From positions 3,383,234-3,447,233 of the forward strand of contig CP030886.1 of NCBI GenBank assembly GCA_006969745.1: a DNA stretch of 64,000 nucleotides, in the 5' to 3' direction. Origin of the DNA: Cytophagaceae bacterium (GTDB taxonomy: Bacteria > Bacteroidota > Bacteroidia > Cytophagales > Cyclobacteriaceae). A program made the position numbers and the translations under genes. This document shows, in pieces, positions 36,943 to 45,934 of the stretch; the stretch's first letter is position 1; every line of letters begins with the position of its first letter. Below the pieces are notes generated by a model. The model saw only the letters and a list, made by a program, of their open reading frames with translations. It searched no databases and had not been told where the DNA came from.

Positions 36943-37689
36943 ATGAAAAAATCACTTATTATAACGCTACTAGGAGTTCTCGTTGCAGGTGCAACTTTTG
37001 CTCAGTCAGAAGAAACCAGAAGTTTAGACTCATTCTCAGAGATTTCAGCGCATGAAGGCATTGACGTTTATATCAAAGAGGGGAGCAAAGAAGAAGCTCG
37101 AATCGTATCCGATAGTCACGATCTTGAAGAAGTACTCACTGAGGTAAGTTCAGGTAGACTCAAAATCCATTTAGAGGGAAATAATCACCGAAATATCGAT
37201 GTAGAAGTATACATCACTTACAAATCAATTAAAGGTATTTCATCCTCTTCCGCTTCTTCAATAACATCAGAGGGTACAATCGACGCAAACGGAGGAGACT
37301 TTGATGTAGATGTTAGCAGCGCCGGAGATATTGACGCTTCCATTGAAAATGCCGATGAACTTACTATTGATGCTTCAAGCGCAGGAGACGCCCGACTAAA
37401 AGTAGAGGCAAATGAAATTGAGGCGGATGTGTCAAGCGCAGGAGAAATAGAAGTAGAGGGTACCGCCTCCAAACAAGACATTGAGGCAAGTAGCTCAGGA
37501 GATTACGATGCCTATGATCTAGCAAGTGATGAGGTGGAAGCTTCAGCTAGCAGCGGAGGTTCTGTGAAAGTAAATGTTAGCTCAAAGTTAGATGCTCGAG
37601 CAAGTAGCGGCGGGTCAGTGAGATACAAAGGGAGTCCAAAATATTTAGATGCCAGCTCAAGTAGCGGAGGATCTGTGAGGAAATCTTAA
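36943..37689 (+). CDS. Head GIN-domain (DUF2807) exported protein
   Basis: 248 residues from ATG 36943, where a signal peptide starts (MKKSLIITLLGVL...TFAQ). The mature part is a repetitive beta-helix-like DUF2807 domain: successive blocks of SSAG or SSGG (near 133, 150, 166, 195, 211, 225, 240) recur about every 15-17 residues, as expected for one parallel beta-helix turn each. The family is widespread in Bacteroidota as a putative auto-transporter adhesin head. The protein is acidic and Ser/Ala-rich. It is followed by a strong terminator. Confidence 0.82.
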   Translation: MKKSLIITLLGVLVAGATFAQSEETRSLDSFSEISAHEGIDVYIKEGSKEEARIVSDSHDLEEVLTEVSSGRLKIHLEGNNHRNIDVEVYITYKSIKGISSSSASSITSEGTIDANGGDFDVDVSSAGDIDASIENADELTIDASSAGDARLKVEANEIEADVSSAGEIEVEGTASKQDIEASSSGDYDAYDLASDEVEASASSGGSVKVNVSSKLDARASSGGSVRYKGSPKYLDASSSSGGSVRKS

Positions 37690-37706
37690 GATATTAATGA
37701 ATACAA

Positions 37707-37741
37707 GAAAAGGCCTGCATACTTTTGTGCAGGCCTTTTTT
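37707..37741 (+). terminator. Intrinsic terminator after the DUF2807 gene
   Basis: AAAAGGCCTGCA (37708-37719) pairs with TGCAGGCCTTTT (37728-37739), a 12-bp stem with an 8-nt loop and a T run. The TPR lipoprotein ATG is only 12 bp downstream, so that gene may use its own promoter inside or beyond this region or readthrough. Confidence 0.85.
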
Positions 37742-37752
37742 ATGTCCATTTT

Positions 37753-38772
37753 ATGAGAAAATTTTACTTTCTAATTGTTTCGGCATTCTGCTTCATCGGA
37801 TGTGAGTCTTCAGAAGAACGAACCCAACGATTTTTCAATCTCGGCAATCGAGCGTTAGAGGATGGTTACTTTGAGCAGGCAATCGGGTTTTATGACCAAT
37901 CCTTAAAGGAATCACCAAATTATGCGCCCGCATTAAATAATAGGGGTGTGGCGAGAATCGAATCGGATCACCCATATGAGGCAATTCTTGATTACAATAA
38001 AGCAATTCAAATTGACCCGGAATACCTGGATGCTTTGTTTAATAGAGCATATGCTTATGAGGAAATTGGTCAATACAGAAATTCATTGAATGATGTTGAA
38101 ATTATTCAGACATTAAAACCAGACTCCGCCTTTGTGTATTTCTATCGAGGATTAGTGGAAACTAAAATGAGAAGGTATAATGAGGCTCTTGCAAGTTTTA
38201 ACCTTGCTGACAGTCTCGCTCCACTTAATCCCGAAACCATAATTAATAAAGCAACGATTCACTACTTTCTTCAAGACTATAATACTGCGGAAAATCTATT
38301 AAATGAAGCCCTTCAATTAAGTAATGAAGATGCGAATGCATTCAGTCTTCTTAGCTTGATTGAACTGAAAAAAGGGAATTATCAAGCTTCTTTAGCTGAA
38401 ATCAACAGAGCATTAGATCTTGTTCCGGGCGAACCATATTTTCTCAATAACCGAGGGTTCATTTACCTTCAAATGGATAGCTTATCATTAGCTATCGCAG
38501 ATATAAATAGAAGCATCGTTATCAATCCAAGAAACGGATGGGCATATCGTAATAAAGGAATTTACCTCGCTGAGACAGGAGACTATGAAGCTTCAGTAGA
38601 GTTGTTTAACCGAGCAATTCAATCAAATGAATTTATAGATGAATTGTATTTCTATTTAGGAAACGTACATCAAACAGCAGGAAATTTGGGCGCCGCCTGT
38701 CAGGCATGGTCAAAAGGATCTGAACTAAATGAAAGTGGGAGCATACAAATGCTCGCTCAGAACTGTGATTGA
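37753..38772 (+). CDS. TPR-repeat lipoprotein
   Basis: 339 residues. The signal peptide ends in the lipobox at Cys17 (FCFIGC). The rest is a solenoid of about eight tetratricopeptide repeats (34-residue period, for example NYAPALNNRGVARIESD and EYLDALFNRAYAYEEIG) from 22 to 330. TPR lipoproteins serve as protein-interaction scaffolds at the periplasmic face of a membrane; the partner is unknown. The 3' end overlaps the convergent membrane-protein gene by 16 bp. Confidence 0.87.
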   Translation: MRKFYFLIVSAFCFIGCESSEERTQRFFNLGNRALEDGYFEQAIGFYDQSLKESPNYAPALNNRGVARIESDHPYEAILDYNKAIQIDPEYLDALFNRAYAYEEIGQYRNSLNDVEIIQTLKPDSAFVYFYRGLVETKMRRYNEALASFNLADSLAPLNPETIINKATIHYFLQDYNTAENLLNEALQLSNEDANAFSLLSLIELKKGNYQASLAEINRALDLVPGEPYFLNNRGFIYLQMDSLSLAIADINRSIVINPRNGWAYRNKGIYLAETGDYEASVELFNRAIQSNEFIDELYFYLGNVHQTAGNLGAACQAWSKGSELNESGSIQMLAQNCD

Positions 38773-39473
38773 TCTTTCTTGAATACTAGCTGGTAAATCG
38801 ATACGAGATGGCTAAAAAATATAGCCGGGACAATAAAAGTAGGTAGCAAAACATAAGGGAAGTAAAACACTCCAAGATTAGCTGTTTGTCCACTACCCGT
38901 TGGGGTGTAAAAATATGGCATATAGCCTACTGCCATTTGCACAATATTAATTAAAAGACCCAAGGCGATGACATTCCAAATAATGGCACCAATCCTACTT
39001 TTAGATCTGGCGCCCACCATAAATACTGCAGCGAATGGAGCAGAAATACCTGATATGATATCCAGATTGCTGCCCTCGAATGTCATATCCATAGGTATTG
39101 CTCTCGAAACTGCCAGCCACCACAAGACCATCTCTACGGGTACTCGTACAATATGTATGTAATGAAGTGTGGTTATAGGCATTTCCTTTAGAATAGCTCT
39201 TGTCCTCGGCCAGACGAAGAGAAAAATAATTGAGATAATAGTAATACCGACTATGAGAGGTAATCGTGGGAAACCTGATAGATTGGTGAAATATCCATTA
39301 AAGGTTTGAACGCTCACAAAGAAAATCCAACCTACAATCAAGGTAATCACAAGGGATGGTGTGATGCTTTTTTTTCCGGGAGTGGCAGTGCTAATTGCGT
39401 AATACAAGAACCCGAGTACTGCTACAACGATAGCAATGAAGGTGGCTGATACATAAGATGGTATATCTTCCAT
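38757..39473 (-). CDS. Multi-pass membrane protein, unknown function
   Basis: 238 residues with about seven transmembrane helices (near 5-26, 38-55, 73-89, 105-122, 130-150, 155-178 and 200-225). No motif known to me beyond the hydrophobic pattern; IPMDMTFEGSNLDI and GYMPYFYTPTG are the polar loops. It starts at ATG 39473 and overlaps the TPR lipoprotein tail to tail by 16 bp. Confidence 0.55.
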   Translation of the reverse strand: MEDIPSYVSATFIAIVVAVLGFLYYAISTATPGKKSITPSLVITLIVGWIFFVSVQTFNGYFTNLSGFPRLPLIVGITIISIIFLFVWPRTRAILKEMPITTLHYIHIVRVPVEMVLWWLAVSRAIPMDMTFEGSNLDIISGISAPFAAVFMVGARSKSRIGAIIWNVIALGLLINIVQMAVGYMPYFYTPTGSGQTANLGVFYFPYVLLPTFIVPAIFFSHLVSIYQLVFKKDQSQF

Positions 39474-39547
39474 TTAGGTGATTAGGGATGGTACTTCAAT
39501 ATAATTATAAAAGCGAAATGAAATAGTCATGCTTAATTTGCAACGAA

Positions 39548-40189
39548 ATGAATTTCGATGAACTGACCAGATTCTTGGAGAAGCGTGTGCAATTACCAAT
39601 GCCTGGCCATGATGCACACCAGAAAATGAAACCCACTTTGGCAAACGGAGCGCCGCTGAAATTGAAGCATTCTACACCGCCAAGGAAGGGAGGCGTTCTG
39701 ATTCTTCTGTATGAGGACGAAGGCACTGTGCGATTTCCGCTAATACAAAGGCCGAATTATGAAGGAATCCACAGTGGTCAGATGGCATTGCCCGGTGGTA
39801 GATACGAAGAGGAAGATAAAGACCAGTATGCAACCGCATTGCGGGAAAGCAATGAAGAAATTGGAGTAGATCAAGCAAAGGTGAAAATCATTGGGAGTTT
39901 ATCTGAGTTTTTTGTTGCCGCAAGCAATTACATGGTTCTGCCGGTAATAGGAAAGATTGATTTTACTCCACAATTTATACCTGAGCCTCGCGAAGTTCAC
40001 GATGTGGTAACGCCACCAATTAGCCAATTGGTAGATCCTATCAGATTGAAAGAAAAAGAGATTACGGTGAGAAGCGGATTTAAAATGCAATGCCCGTATT
40101 TTGATTTGGAAGGACGTACCGTCTGGGGAGCTACAGCCATGATGTTAAGCGAAATGGTAGAAATCCTCAAAGAATTCGATGGAAGCTAA
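39548..40189 (+). CDS. Nudix hydrolase, CoA pyrophosphatase type
   Basis: 213 residues. The upstream GQMALPGG (residues 77-84) is the CoA-specific motif of the NUDT7/NudL family, followed by a Nudix box with REXXEE (Arg99, Glu100, Glu103, Glu104). CoA pyrophosphatases hydrolyse CoA or acyl-CoA to 3',5'-ADP and 4'-phosphopantetheine. The N-terminal 45 residues (LPMPGHDAHQKMKP) precede the catalytic fold as in this subfamily. The gene is followed by a tiny acidic ORF and then the SRP RNA gene. Confidence 0.85.
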   Translation: MNFDELTRFLEKRVQLPMPGHDAHQKMKPTLANGAPLKLKHSTPPRKGGVLILLYEDEGTVRFPLIQRPNYEGIHSGQMALPGGRYEEEDKDQYATALRESNEEIGVDQAKVKIIGSLSEFFVAASNYMVLPVIGKIDFTPQFIPEPREVHDVVTPPISQLVDPIRLKEKEITVRSGFKMQCPYFDLEGRTVWGATAMMLSEMVEILKEFDGS

Positions 40190-40255
40190 TTATTTAGTTA
40201 CTCAAGGATAATATTCACATTCACAATCCGTCTGCCTGATATTATACATTTGGAT

Positions 40256-40405
40256 ATGGATTTATATGAAGATGAATTTGATGATTCCCACTCCGATTTT
40301 GACGATCGATTGGAGGTAGAAGAATATTATTTTTTGGATTCAAATGATGAATCAGAGCCTCTCAGAGACGATGATCTGTACTACCGCCATCTGGAAGAAT
40401 ACTAA
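40256..40405 (+). CDS. Small, very acidic ORF (49 residues), tentative
   Basis: ATG 40256 opens a 49-codon frame of which about 40 percent are Asp or Glu (MDLYEDEFDDSHSDFDD, with a final LEEY). A TACATTTG, matching the TAnnTTTG -7 consensus, ends 4 bp before the ATG, which would give a leaderless or nearly leaderless message or else serve the SRP RNA downstream. There is no recognised homolog by eye. Real gene or chance frame is undecided. Confidence 0.3.
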   Translation: MDLYEDEFDDSHSDFDDRLEVEEYYFLDSNDESEPLRDDDLYYRHLEEY

Positions 40406-40419
40406 TCTAAAATAATCCT

Positions 40420-40449
40420 TACTTCCTTCTAATCTATTTACTAATTTTG
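40420..40449 (+). promoter_or_regulatory. Promoter of the SRP RNA gene
   Basis: TAATTTTG (40442-40449) fits TAnnTTTG exactly and is followed within about 5 bp by the predicted 5' end of the SRP RNA. The -33 position holds TTA (40419-40421) rather than TTG. This fits a stable-RNA promoter in Bacteroidota. Confidence 0.65.
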
Positions 40450-40451
40450 CA

Positions 40452-40548
40452 GCGGCAAACGGGTACGACCAGCTCCTGCTGAATCCCCCAGGACCTGACG
40501 GTAGCAAGGGTAGGTGGTTGTAGCGGTGCGATGCTTCGTTTGCCATTT
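40452..40548 (+). ncRNA. ffs: Small signal recognition particle RNA (4.5S type)
   Basis: About 97 nt folding as one hairpin: GGCAAACG (40454-40461) pairs with CGTTTGCC (40537-40544), closing the base of the stem. The interior carries the SRP domain IV signature: CAGGACCTGACGG then GTAGCAAGGGTAG, equivalent to the AGGUCCGGAAGGAAGCAGC region of bacterial 4.5S RNA, and the flank CTCCTGCTGAATCCCC typical of Bacteroidota copies. SRP RNA binds Ffh and drives co-translational membrane targeting. It sits directly upstream of the transaldolase gene, so a protein-coding frame reading into it (from 40514) is an artifact. Confidence 0.92.
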
Positions 40549-40585
40549 TTATTCTTTAAAATTCTTCACTTTAACTTCCTACCAA

Positions 40586-41242
40586 ATGAAATTTTTCATT
40601 GACACAGCAAACCTTGACGAAATACGAGAGGCTCAAGATTTGGGCGTACTTGACGGTGTAACGACCAATCCTTCGCTAATGGCCAAAGAGGGCATTACCG
40701 GTGAGGCCAATATTCTGAAGCATTACAAAGACATCTGCGATATCGTTGATGACAATGTAAGTGCGGAGGTAATAGCCACAGAGTTTGATAAAATGGTTGC
40801 AGAAGGAAAAGAACTTGCTAAGATCGATGATAAGATTGTTGTGAAAATTCCAATGATCAAAGATGGAGTTAAGGCCATATCAGCACTGACAGCCGAAGGA
40901 ATAAGAACCAACTGCACACTTATTTTCAATGCGGGTCAGGCTATGCTCGCAGCAAAGGCAGGAGCTAGCTACGTATCACCTTTCATTGGCAGATTAGATG
41001 ATATTTCAATGGATGGTCTTGCACTTATCGAACAGATAGTAGGAATTTTTGATAATTACGGATTCGAAACAGAAGTTTTGGCTGCATCCATTCGGCACAA
41101 TATGCACCTCATTCAGTGCGCTGAGATTGGTGCTGATGTAGCTACTTGTCCGCTTAGCGTCATAACCGGACTTCTCAAGCACCCGTTAACTGATTCAGGC
41201 CTGAAGAAATTTTTGGCTGACTACAAAAAATCGAACAAATAA
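40586..41242 (+). CDS. Transaldolase / fructose-6-phosphate aldolase (small type)
   Basis: 218 residues from ATG 40586, the start matching the family ([13 protein letters not shown]); a frame from 40514 would run through the SRP RNA. The Schiff-base lysine is Lys87 in VVKIP (equivalent to Lys85 of E. coli FsaA). GVTTNPSL (24-31) and [10 protein letters not shown] are signature segments. The length and the 'PF..GRLDD' element identify the TalC/FSA group; transaldolase and FSA activities cannot be separated from sequence alone. The next gene starts 15 bp downstream. Confidence 0.88.
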   Translation: MKFFIDTANLDEIREAQDLGVLDGVTTNPSLMAKEGITGEANILKHYKDICDIVDDNVSAEVIATEFDKMVAEGKELAKIDDKIVVKIPMIKDGVKAISALTAEGIRTNCTLIFNAGQAMLAAKAGASYVSPFIGRLDDISMDGLALIEQIVGIFDNYGFETEVLAASIRHNMHLIQCAEIGADVATCPLSVITGLLKHPLTDSGLKKFLADYKKSNK

Positions 41243-41257
41243 GTTAATCCGTAGTTG

Positions 41258-41497
41258 ATGATGGAAGCGGTAGATTTAATTAATTTAGAAGAAATGTACA
41301 TCATCAAGGTCAAGGGAAAAGCTAAAATTCCTGATTACATACAAATACGTGATCAGGATTTTGTTTTAGTTGCTTACTTTCGAACAGATAGGCCACTAAA
41401 ACGAATGGATAAATTTGGCCTGGAAGGTAAGGATGAGGAGTTGAAATCCCTTATCCAAAGCTTGCCTTATGGTAAGTTGCAAAAGCTAGATTTATAA
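41258..41497 (+). CDS. Small conserved-looking protein upstream of ftsE
   Basis: 79 residues, soluble, starting at the doublet ATG 41258/41261 (an upstream TTG in the track frame is less likely). It is mixed alpha/beta (residues 12-48 alternate short strands), with no recognised motif. It lies 5 bp before the ftsE start and 15 bp after the transaldolase stop, so the three genes probably form an operon. Perhaps a Bacteroidota-specific FtsE accessory; that is inference from position. Confidence 0.6.
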   Translation: MMEAVDLINLEEMYIIKVKGKAKIPDYIQIRDQDFVLVAYFRTDRPLKRMDKFGLEGKDEELKSLIQSLPYGKLQKLDL

Positions 41498-41502
41498 ATA
41501 AA

Positions 41503-42213
41503 ATGTCATTTTCTGAAGAACCTATCGTTCGTGTCTCCAATGCCTCTATTTTTCAAGAAGATCACACCGTCTTAAGTGAGCTTGACTTTACTATTGACAA
41601 AGGGGAGTTTGTATACCTGATCGGTAGAACCGGAAGCGGAAAATCTTCATTGCTAAAGACACTTTATGCCGATTTGCCTCTAAGGCTTGGTCATGCAGAA
41701 GTAGTTGGATTTCCTGTCAGCAGTATCAAATCTAAAGATGTGCCATTTCTGAGGAGGAAGATTGGGATCATCTTTCAGGACTTTGAGTTGTTTTATGATC
41801 GCTCAGTTGCAGAGAACCTGACCTTCGTGATGAAGGCGACAGGTTGGAAGGACCCTGCGAAGATGAAAAATCGAATCGCAGAAGTACTGATGAGAGTAGG
41901 CTTGGGAGCCATTTCTGCTAAAATGCCACATCAGCTATCTGGCGGTGAGCAGCAGCGTGTAGTAATAGCTCGCGCCATGATCAACGAACCTCAAATATTA
42001 TTTGCAGATGAGCCTACCGGTAACCTTGACCCTGACGTAAGCGACGGTATTCTAAAGTTGTTTGAAGAAATCAACAACAGTGGCACGGCAGTGCTGATGG
42101 CCACTCACAATCATAAGTTTATTGAGAAATTTCCTCATCGTGTATTGAAATGCGAGAAAGGACGCATCCTTGATTCTTCCAAAGAGAAATTTGAATTAAG
42201 TGGCTGGTACTAA
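41503..42213 (+). CDS. ftsE: Cell-division ATP-binding protein FtsE
   Basis: 236 residues. Walker A is GRTGSGKSS (41-49), Q-loop in FQDFELFYDRSVAENL, signature LSGGEQQRVVIARA, Walker B ILFADEPTGNLDP, and ATHNHKF as the switch region. The sequence is of FtsE/MacB-ATPase type, and FtsE with membrane partner FtsX regulates peptidoglycan hydrolases at the septum. FtsX is not adjacent, which is known for many Bacteroidota but should be noted. It follows the 79-residue protein without a gap of note. Confidence 0.82.
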   Translation: MSFSEEPIVRVSNASIFQEDHTVLSELDFTIDKGEFVYLIGRTGSGKSSLLKTLYADLPLRLGHAEVVGFPVSSIKSKDVPFLRRKIGIIFQDFELFYDRSVAENLTFVMKATGWKDPAKMKNRIAEVLMRVGLGAISAKMPHQLSGGEQQRVVIARAMINEPQILFADEPTGNLDPDVSDGILKLFEEINNSGTAVLMATHNHKFIEKFPHRVLKCEKGRILDSSKEKFELSGWY

Positions 42214-42254
42214 GCTCAGTCAACCTCTTTTCATACTACCCATTTTTTTAGACG

Positions 42255-42262
42255 TACCTTTG
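42255..42262 (+). promoter_or_regulatory. Candidate -7 element of the helicase gene (TACCTTTG)
   Basis: TACCTTTG matches TAnnTTTG; the predicted transcript starts near 42270, giving a leader of about 45 nt before the helicase ATG that contains a 7-bp hairpin (42279-42297). No TTG at the exact -33 distance. Confidence 0.5.
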
Positions 42263-42316
42263 CCATTCATTTAGAAGTGGTCGTTACTCAAATGACCGTT
42301 TCGTCAAAACATTTTT

Positions 42317-43558
42317 ATGTCATTTAATTCATTGGGGTTGTCTCAGCCCTTACTGAAAGCAATCAGTAAAAAGGGATATTCAGAGCCTTCTCCTATTCAG
42401 TCAAAAGTAATTCCTGTTATTTTGGAAAGAAGTGATGTACTAGCTTCAGCCCAAACTGGAACTGGCAAGACAGCAGGCTTCACACTTCCGATGCTGGAAC
42501 TACTGTCAAACGGAGAGACTTTTCGCAAACGCCCGGTACGGGCACTTATACTTACACCAACCAGAGAGTTAGCCGCTCAGATTTATGATAATGTTCGAGC
42601 GTATTCGGCATACCTCGATATCCGATCCGCGGTGATCTTCGGAGGCGTAAAAGCAAACCCACAAATTGCAGCACTTAAAAACGGGGTAGATATTTTAATA
42701 GCTACACCGGGAAGATTACTTGACCTGCACAATCAACATGCCCTTTCATTGCACAAAGTAGAAATCCTTGTTCTGGATGAAGCCGACAGAATGTTGGATA
42801 TGGGATTTCAGCGAGATATCAACAAGATTTTAAACTTACTGCCACCTAAAAGGCAGAATCTCCTTTTCTCGGCTACCTTCTCAAAGGAAATAAAGCGCTT
42901 AGCCAACGCGTTCATGAGAAATCCGAAGTATGTGGAAGCCACTCCTGAGAATACAACTGTTGAAAAAATCAATCAGCTGGTTCATCGTGTAGATAAAGCT
43001 AGAAAGACGGATTTGATACTCGATTTGATTGCCGGTGGGAGATGGCAACAAGTTCTTGTTTTCACTCGAACGAAGCATGGTGCCAACCGTTTGGCTGAAA
43101 AGATGGTCAAAGCAGATATCAGTGCAGCGGCAATCCATGGGAATAAAAGTCAGGGAGCACGTACCAAAGCGCTGGACGGATTTAAGAAAGGAAATGTAAG
43201 AGTTTTAGTCGCCACAGACATTGCGGCACGAGGTTTGGATATACCTTTACTACCGCACGTTATTAATTATGAATTACCTAATGTGCCGGAAGATTATGTG
43301 CATCGAATTGGGCGAACAGGAAGGGCAGGGGCAAGTGGGATTGCACTGTCTTTGGTGAGTTTGGAAGAGATGGAATATCTGAAGGATATTGAAAAATTAA
43401 TTGAGATAAAAATACCAGTTGAGATCGTTGAAGGATTTGAGCCAACAGAAAAACCAGGAGATTTGCCTCCATCCCCAAAAAAGAAGAACTTTAACCGATC
43501 ACGTCCAAAACCCAAGCACAAAGACTTTAGAAGAAAGAAAAAGCCAAAACACAACTAA
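42317..43558 (+). CDS. rhlE: DEAD-box RNA helicase, RhlE-like
   Basis: 413 residues. Q motif [14 protein letters not shown]...PSPIQ, motif I AQTGTGKT, Ia PTRELA, II DEAD, III SAT, IV-V and [10 protein letters not shown] are all intact, so ATP-dependent RNA unwinding is expected. The C-terminal 45 residues are a basic Lys/Arg-rich, presumably RNA-binding tail ([16 protein letters not shown]). The leader carries a hairpin that could couple expression to RNA folding or cold. Bacteroidota often have several RhlE-like copies; this is one of them. Confidence 0.87.
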   Translation: MSFNSLGLSQPLLKAISKKGYSEPSPIQSKVIPVILERSDVLASAQTGTGKTAGFTLPMLELLSNGETFRKRPVRALILTPTRELAAQIYDNVRAYSAYLDIRSAVIFGGVKANPQIAALKNGVDILIATPGRLLDLHNQHALSLHKVEILVLDEADRMLDMGFQRDINKILNLLPPKRQNLLFSATFSKEIKRLANAFMRNPKYVEATPENTTVEKINQLVHRVDKARKTDLILDLIAGGRWQQVLVFTRTKHGANRLAEKMVKADISAAAIHGNKSQGARTKALDGFKKGNVRVLVATDIAARGLDIPLLPHVINYELPNVPEDYVHRIGRTGRAGASGIALSLVSLEEMEYLKDIEKLIEIKIPVEIVEGFEPTEKPGDLPPSPKKKNFNRSRPKPKHKDFRRKKKPKHN

Positions 43559-43561
43559 CCT

Positions 43562-44605
43562 ATGAAGAACCTCCTCATTTATGGTGCTTATGGATATACC
43601 GGTCGCATAATTGTAGACGAATGCCTTAAACATGGCATTAAACCAATCATAGCTGGGAGAAGTGCTGAAAAGGCGATGACCTTCGCAAACAAACACGGCC
43701 TTGAATATGATGTTTTTGAAGTTTCAGAAAAAGAAAAACTAGAAAGTTGGCTGAAAAGAGGTGATCTTGTGATTCACTGTGGAGGCCCATTTATTCATAC
43801 TGCCAAAGAAATGGTGGAGGCATGCTTAGCTACAAATACTCATTACCTTGATATTACCGGAGAGTATCAGGTATTTGATCTGGTAAAAGAATACGATCAG
43901 CGTGCCAAAGACAAAAACCTGATGTTAATGCCAGGTGCAGGTTTCGATGTAGTTCCATCCGATTGTTTGGCAAAACACCTGCACAATAAACTTCCTCAGG
44001 CAACAGACCTTACGCTTGCTTTTGTAAGCAAAGGTGGGAAGCTGTCCAGAGGTACAGCCAAGACAATGATAGAAAATCTGGGTGATCCTCAGATTAGAAG
44101 AAGGAATGGAGAATACGAAGGCATTCCAATGGGCAAATCAATTCGCGAAATAGATTATGGAGATTTTTCCCAGGTGTCAATGGGGATTTCATGGGGCGAT
44201 GTGTCCACTGCTTACCACAGTACAGGCATTCCCAATATCGAAGTTTTTTCCGGTACAGACGAACAGCAGATTAGCAAAGTAAGGAAGACACTTCGAATGT
44301 CTTTCATGCTGAAATCCAGGATGATTAAAAATTTCCTTATCCGACAGATGGATAAACGACCCGATGGTCCAAAAGAAGAAAGAAGAGACTCGTCGTGCAT
44401 GTATCTCTGGGGAGAAGCAAGCAATGGGAGCGAGAAAGTAGAAGCAAGATTAAAAACACTAAATGGCTACACTCTGACAGCCATGACATCAGTCTTAATT
44501 GCAAAGAAGGTATTCGATAGCAACTTAAAAACCGGTTTTCAGACACCATCGTCAGCATATGGAGAGGGCTTGATTCTAGAAATTGACGGTTGCTTCTATT
44601 TGTAG
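43562..44605 (+). CDS. Saccharopine dehydrogenase-like NAD(P)-binding oxidoreductase
   Basis: 347 residues. The N-terminal Rossmann motif is YGAYGYTGR (8-16), the pattern of saccharopine dehydrogenase/trans-acting enoyl reductase-like proteins, with AGRSAEK (nucleotide 2'-phosphate site) at 32-38. GGPFIHTAKEMVEACL and GAGFDVVPSDCLA are conserved segments of this group. The product of the reaction is unknown. It begins 4 bp after the helicase stop, so it is likely cotranscribed. Confidence 0.75.
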   Translation: MKNLLIYGAYGYTGRIIVDECLKHGIKPIIAGRSAEKAMTFANKHGLEYDVFEVSEKEKLESWLKRGDLVIHCGGPFIHTAKEMVEACLATNTHYLDITGEYQVFDLVKEYDQRAKDKNLMLMPGAGFDVVPSDCLAKHLHNKLPQATDLTLAFVSKGGKLSRGTAKTMIENLGDPQIRRRNGEYEGIPMGKSIREIDYGDFSQVSMGISWGDVSTAYHSTGIPNIEVFSGTDEQQISKVRKTLRMSFMLKSRMIKNFLIRQMDKRPDGPKEERRDSSCMYLWGEASNGSEKVEARLKTLNGYTLTAMTSVLIAKKVFDSNLKTGFQTPSSAYGEGLILEIDGCFYL

Positions 44606-44690
44606 TAGATGAAGTACACTTAGTCTGCTTATCGAATGGTCTTGATCGAAACAATAGATCATTGGCTACAAAATGCCGTAACTTAATACC

Positions 44691-45920
44691 ATGAGACGCA
44701 CACTTATCACCCTATTAGTTACGCTCTGTTCATTCACCTATGCGCAAACTGTCGATATCTCAGGCACATGGCTTGGGACTTCCACCTTTCTCAAAGAACA
44801 TACACAACTCAAATATGAGCTGACACAGCGGGGTGATCAGATCACAGGTTTCATTTATGCAAAAAATCTGGACAAACAAGATTCCATTAAAGCGCGGATT
44901 TCCGGCACTATCAGGAAAGGAGAGATAATACTCGAAGGTGAGGAAATTATTTACCGTTCGGGAATGGCCTGCATGGCTAAAAATGTACTCACCTATCAAC
45001 TCAATGCCGATAAAGAGACACTGACCGGAAGATGGAAGGGAGATTTGAAACTCAACACCTGCCCACCGGTTGTTGCTGGAAATGTCACCCTATTTAAAGA
45101 GCAAGCAGCTGCAGCTACTCCGGCATTGGCACAATCAGAATTGACACCCACCACAGAGGTAGCAGATAAGGATGCTGTAGGCAAGGCACTGATAAATGAG
45201 TTAGGTAAAAGAAAATATTATGCGCTTATTATTGGGATAAATGATTATCTCAATGACGATATTCAGGATTTGGACAATCCAATCAATGATGCCGAACAAC
45301 TTGCCGGCGTCTTAACCTACCACTATTCATTTGATCAGGAAAATGTAACTGTTCTGGAAAATCCACGCAGGGAAGATATTATTACTTCTTTAGACAGGCT
45401 CACCAACCTGGTTACTGAAAAGGACAATTTGCTCATCTTCTATGCAGGACATGGCATTTGGAACGAGCAGCTGAATCAAGGGTATTGGTTGCCGAGCGAT
45501 GCATCTCTTGATTCTAAATCTTACTGGTTGTCCAATAGTACACTGAGAGATTATGTTGGAGGTATAAAATCAAAACATACTTTATTAATATCTGATGCTT
45601 GTTTCAGTGGAGGTATTTTGAAAGAACGTGCCGTATTTGGAAATAGTAGAGCCATTCTGGAGGTATATAAACTACCAAGTAGAAAAGCCATGACCAGCGG
45701 AACATTGAAGACCGTTCCGGATGAAAGTGTCTTCATTGAATACCTTTTAAAAAATCTGGTAAACAATCAGGCGCCGTTGCTTTCTGCTGATCAACTTTTC
45801 AGACATTTCAAAACTGCAGTAATCAACAACAGTCCCAATGGACAAGTACCACAGTACGGACCAATTTCTCAGGCCGGAGATGAGGGTGGCGATTTTGTTT
45901 TCTTAAAACGAAGCAACTAG
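44691..45920 (+). CDS. Exported caspase-family (C14) protein
   Basis: 409 residues with a signal peptide (1-20, ending YAQ). Residues 20-150 are a beta-rich domain, followed by a linker and the caspase-like domain (about 168-405). The catalytic dyad is His254 (YAGHG) and Cys304 (SDACFSGG). As with the WD40-caspase at 10084, the signal peptide predicts an extracytoplasmic enzyme. No adjacent gene indicates its target; the neighbours are an oxidoreductase and, convergently, a PD40 lipoprotein. Confidence 0.85.
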   Translation: MRRTLITLLVTLCSFTYAQTVDISGTWLGTSTFLKEHTQLKYELTQRGDQITGFIYAKNLDKQDSIKARISGTIRKGEIILEGEEIIYRSGMACMAKNVLTYQLNADKETLTGRWKGDLKLNTCPPVVAGNVTLFKEQAAAATPALAQSELTPTTEVADKDAVGKALINELGKRKYYALIIGINDYLNDDIQDLDNPINDAEQLAGVLTYHYSFDQENVTVLENPRREDIITSLDRLTNLVTEKDNLLIFYAGHGIWNEQLNQGYWLPSDASLDSKSYWLSNSTLRDYVGGIKSKHTLLISDACFSGGILKERAVFGNSRAILEVYKLPSRKAMTSGTLKTVPDESVFIEYLLKNLVNNQAPLLSADQLFRHFKTAVINNSPNGQVPQYGPISQAGDEGGDFVFLKRSN

Positions 45921-45934
45921 AACGGTACCAACCA

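Noticed and set aside
40514..40585. N-terminal extension of the transaldolase into the SRP RNA
   Set aside because: The extension is the RNA sequence read as protein; the family starts at ATG 40586.
44691..45920. Caspase-based antiphage system
   Set aside because: Both caspases have signal peptides and lack gasdermin, NLR, TIR or CRISPR neighbours, so there is no support for a defence role in the cytoplasm.
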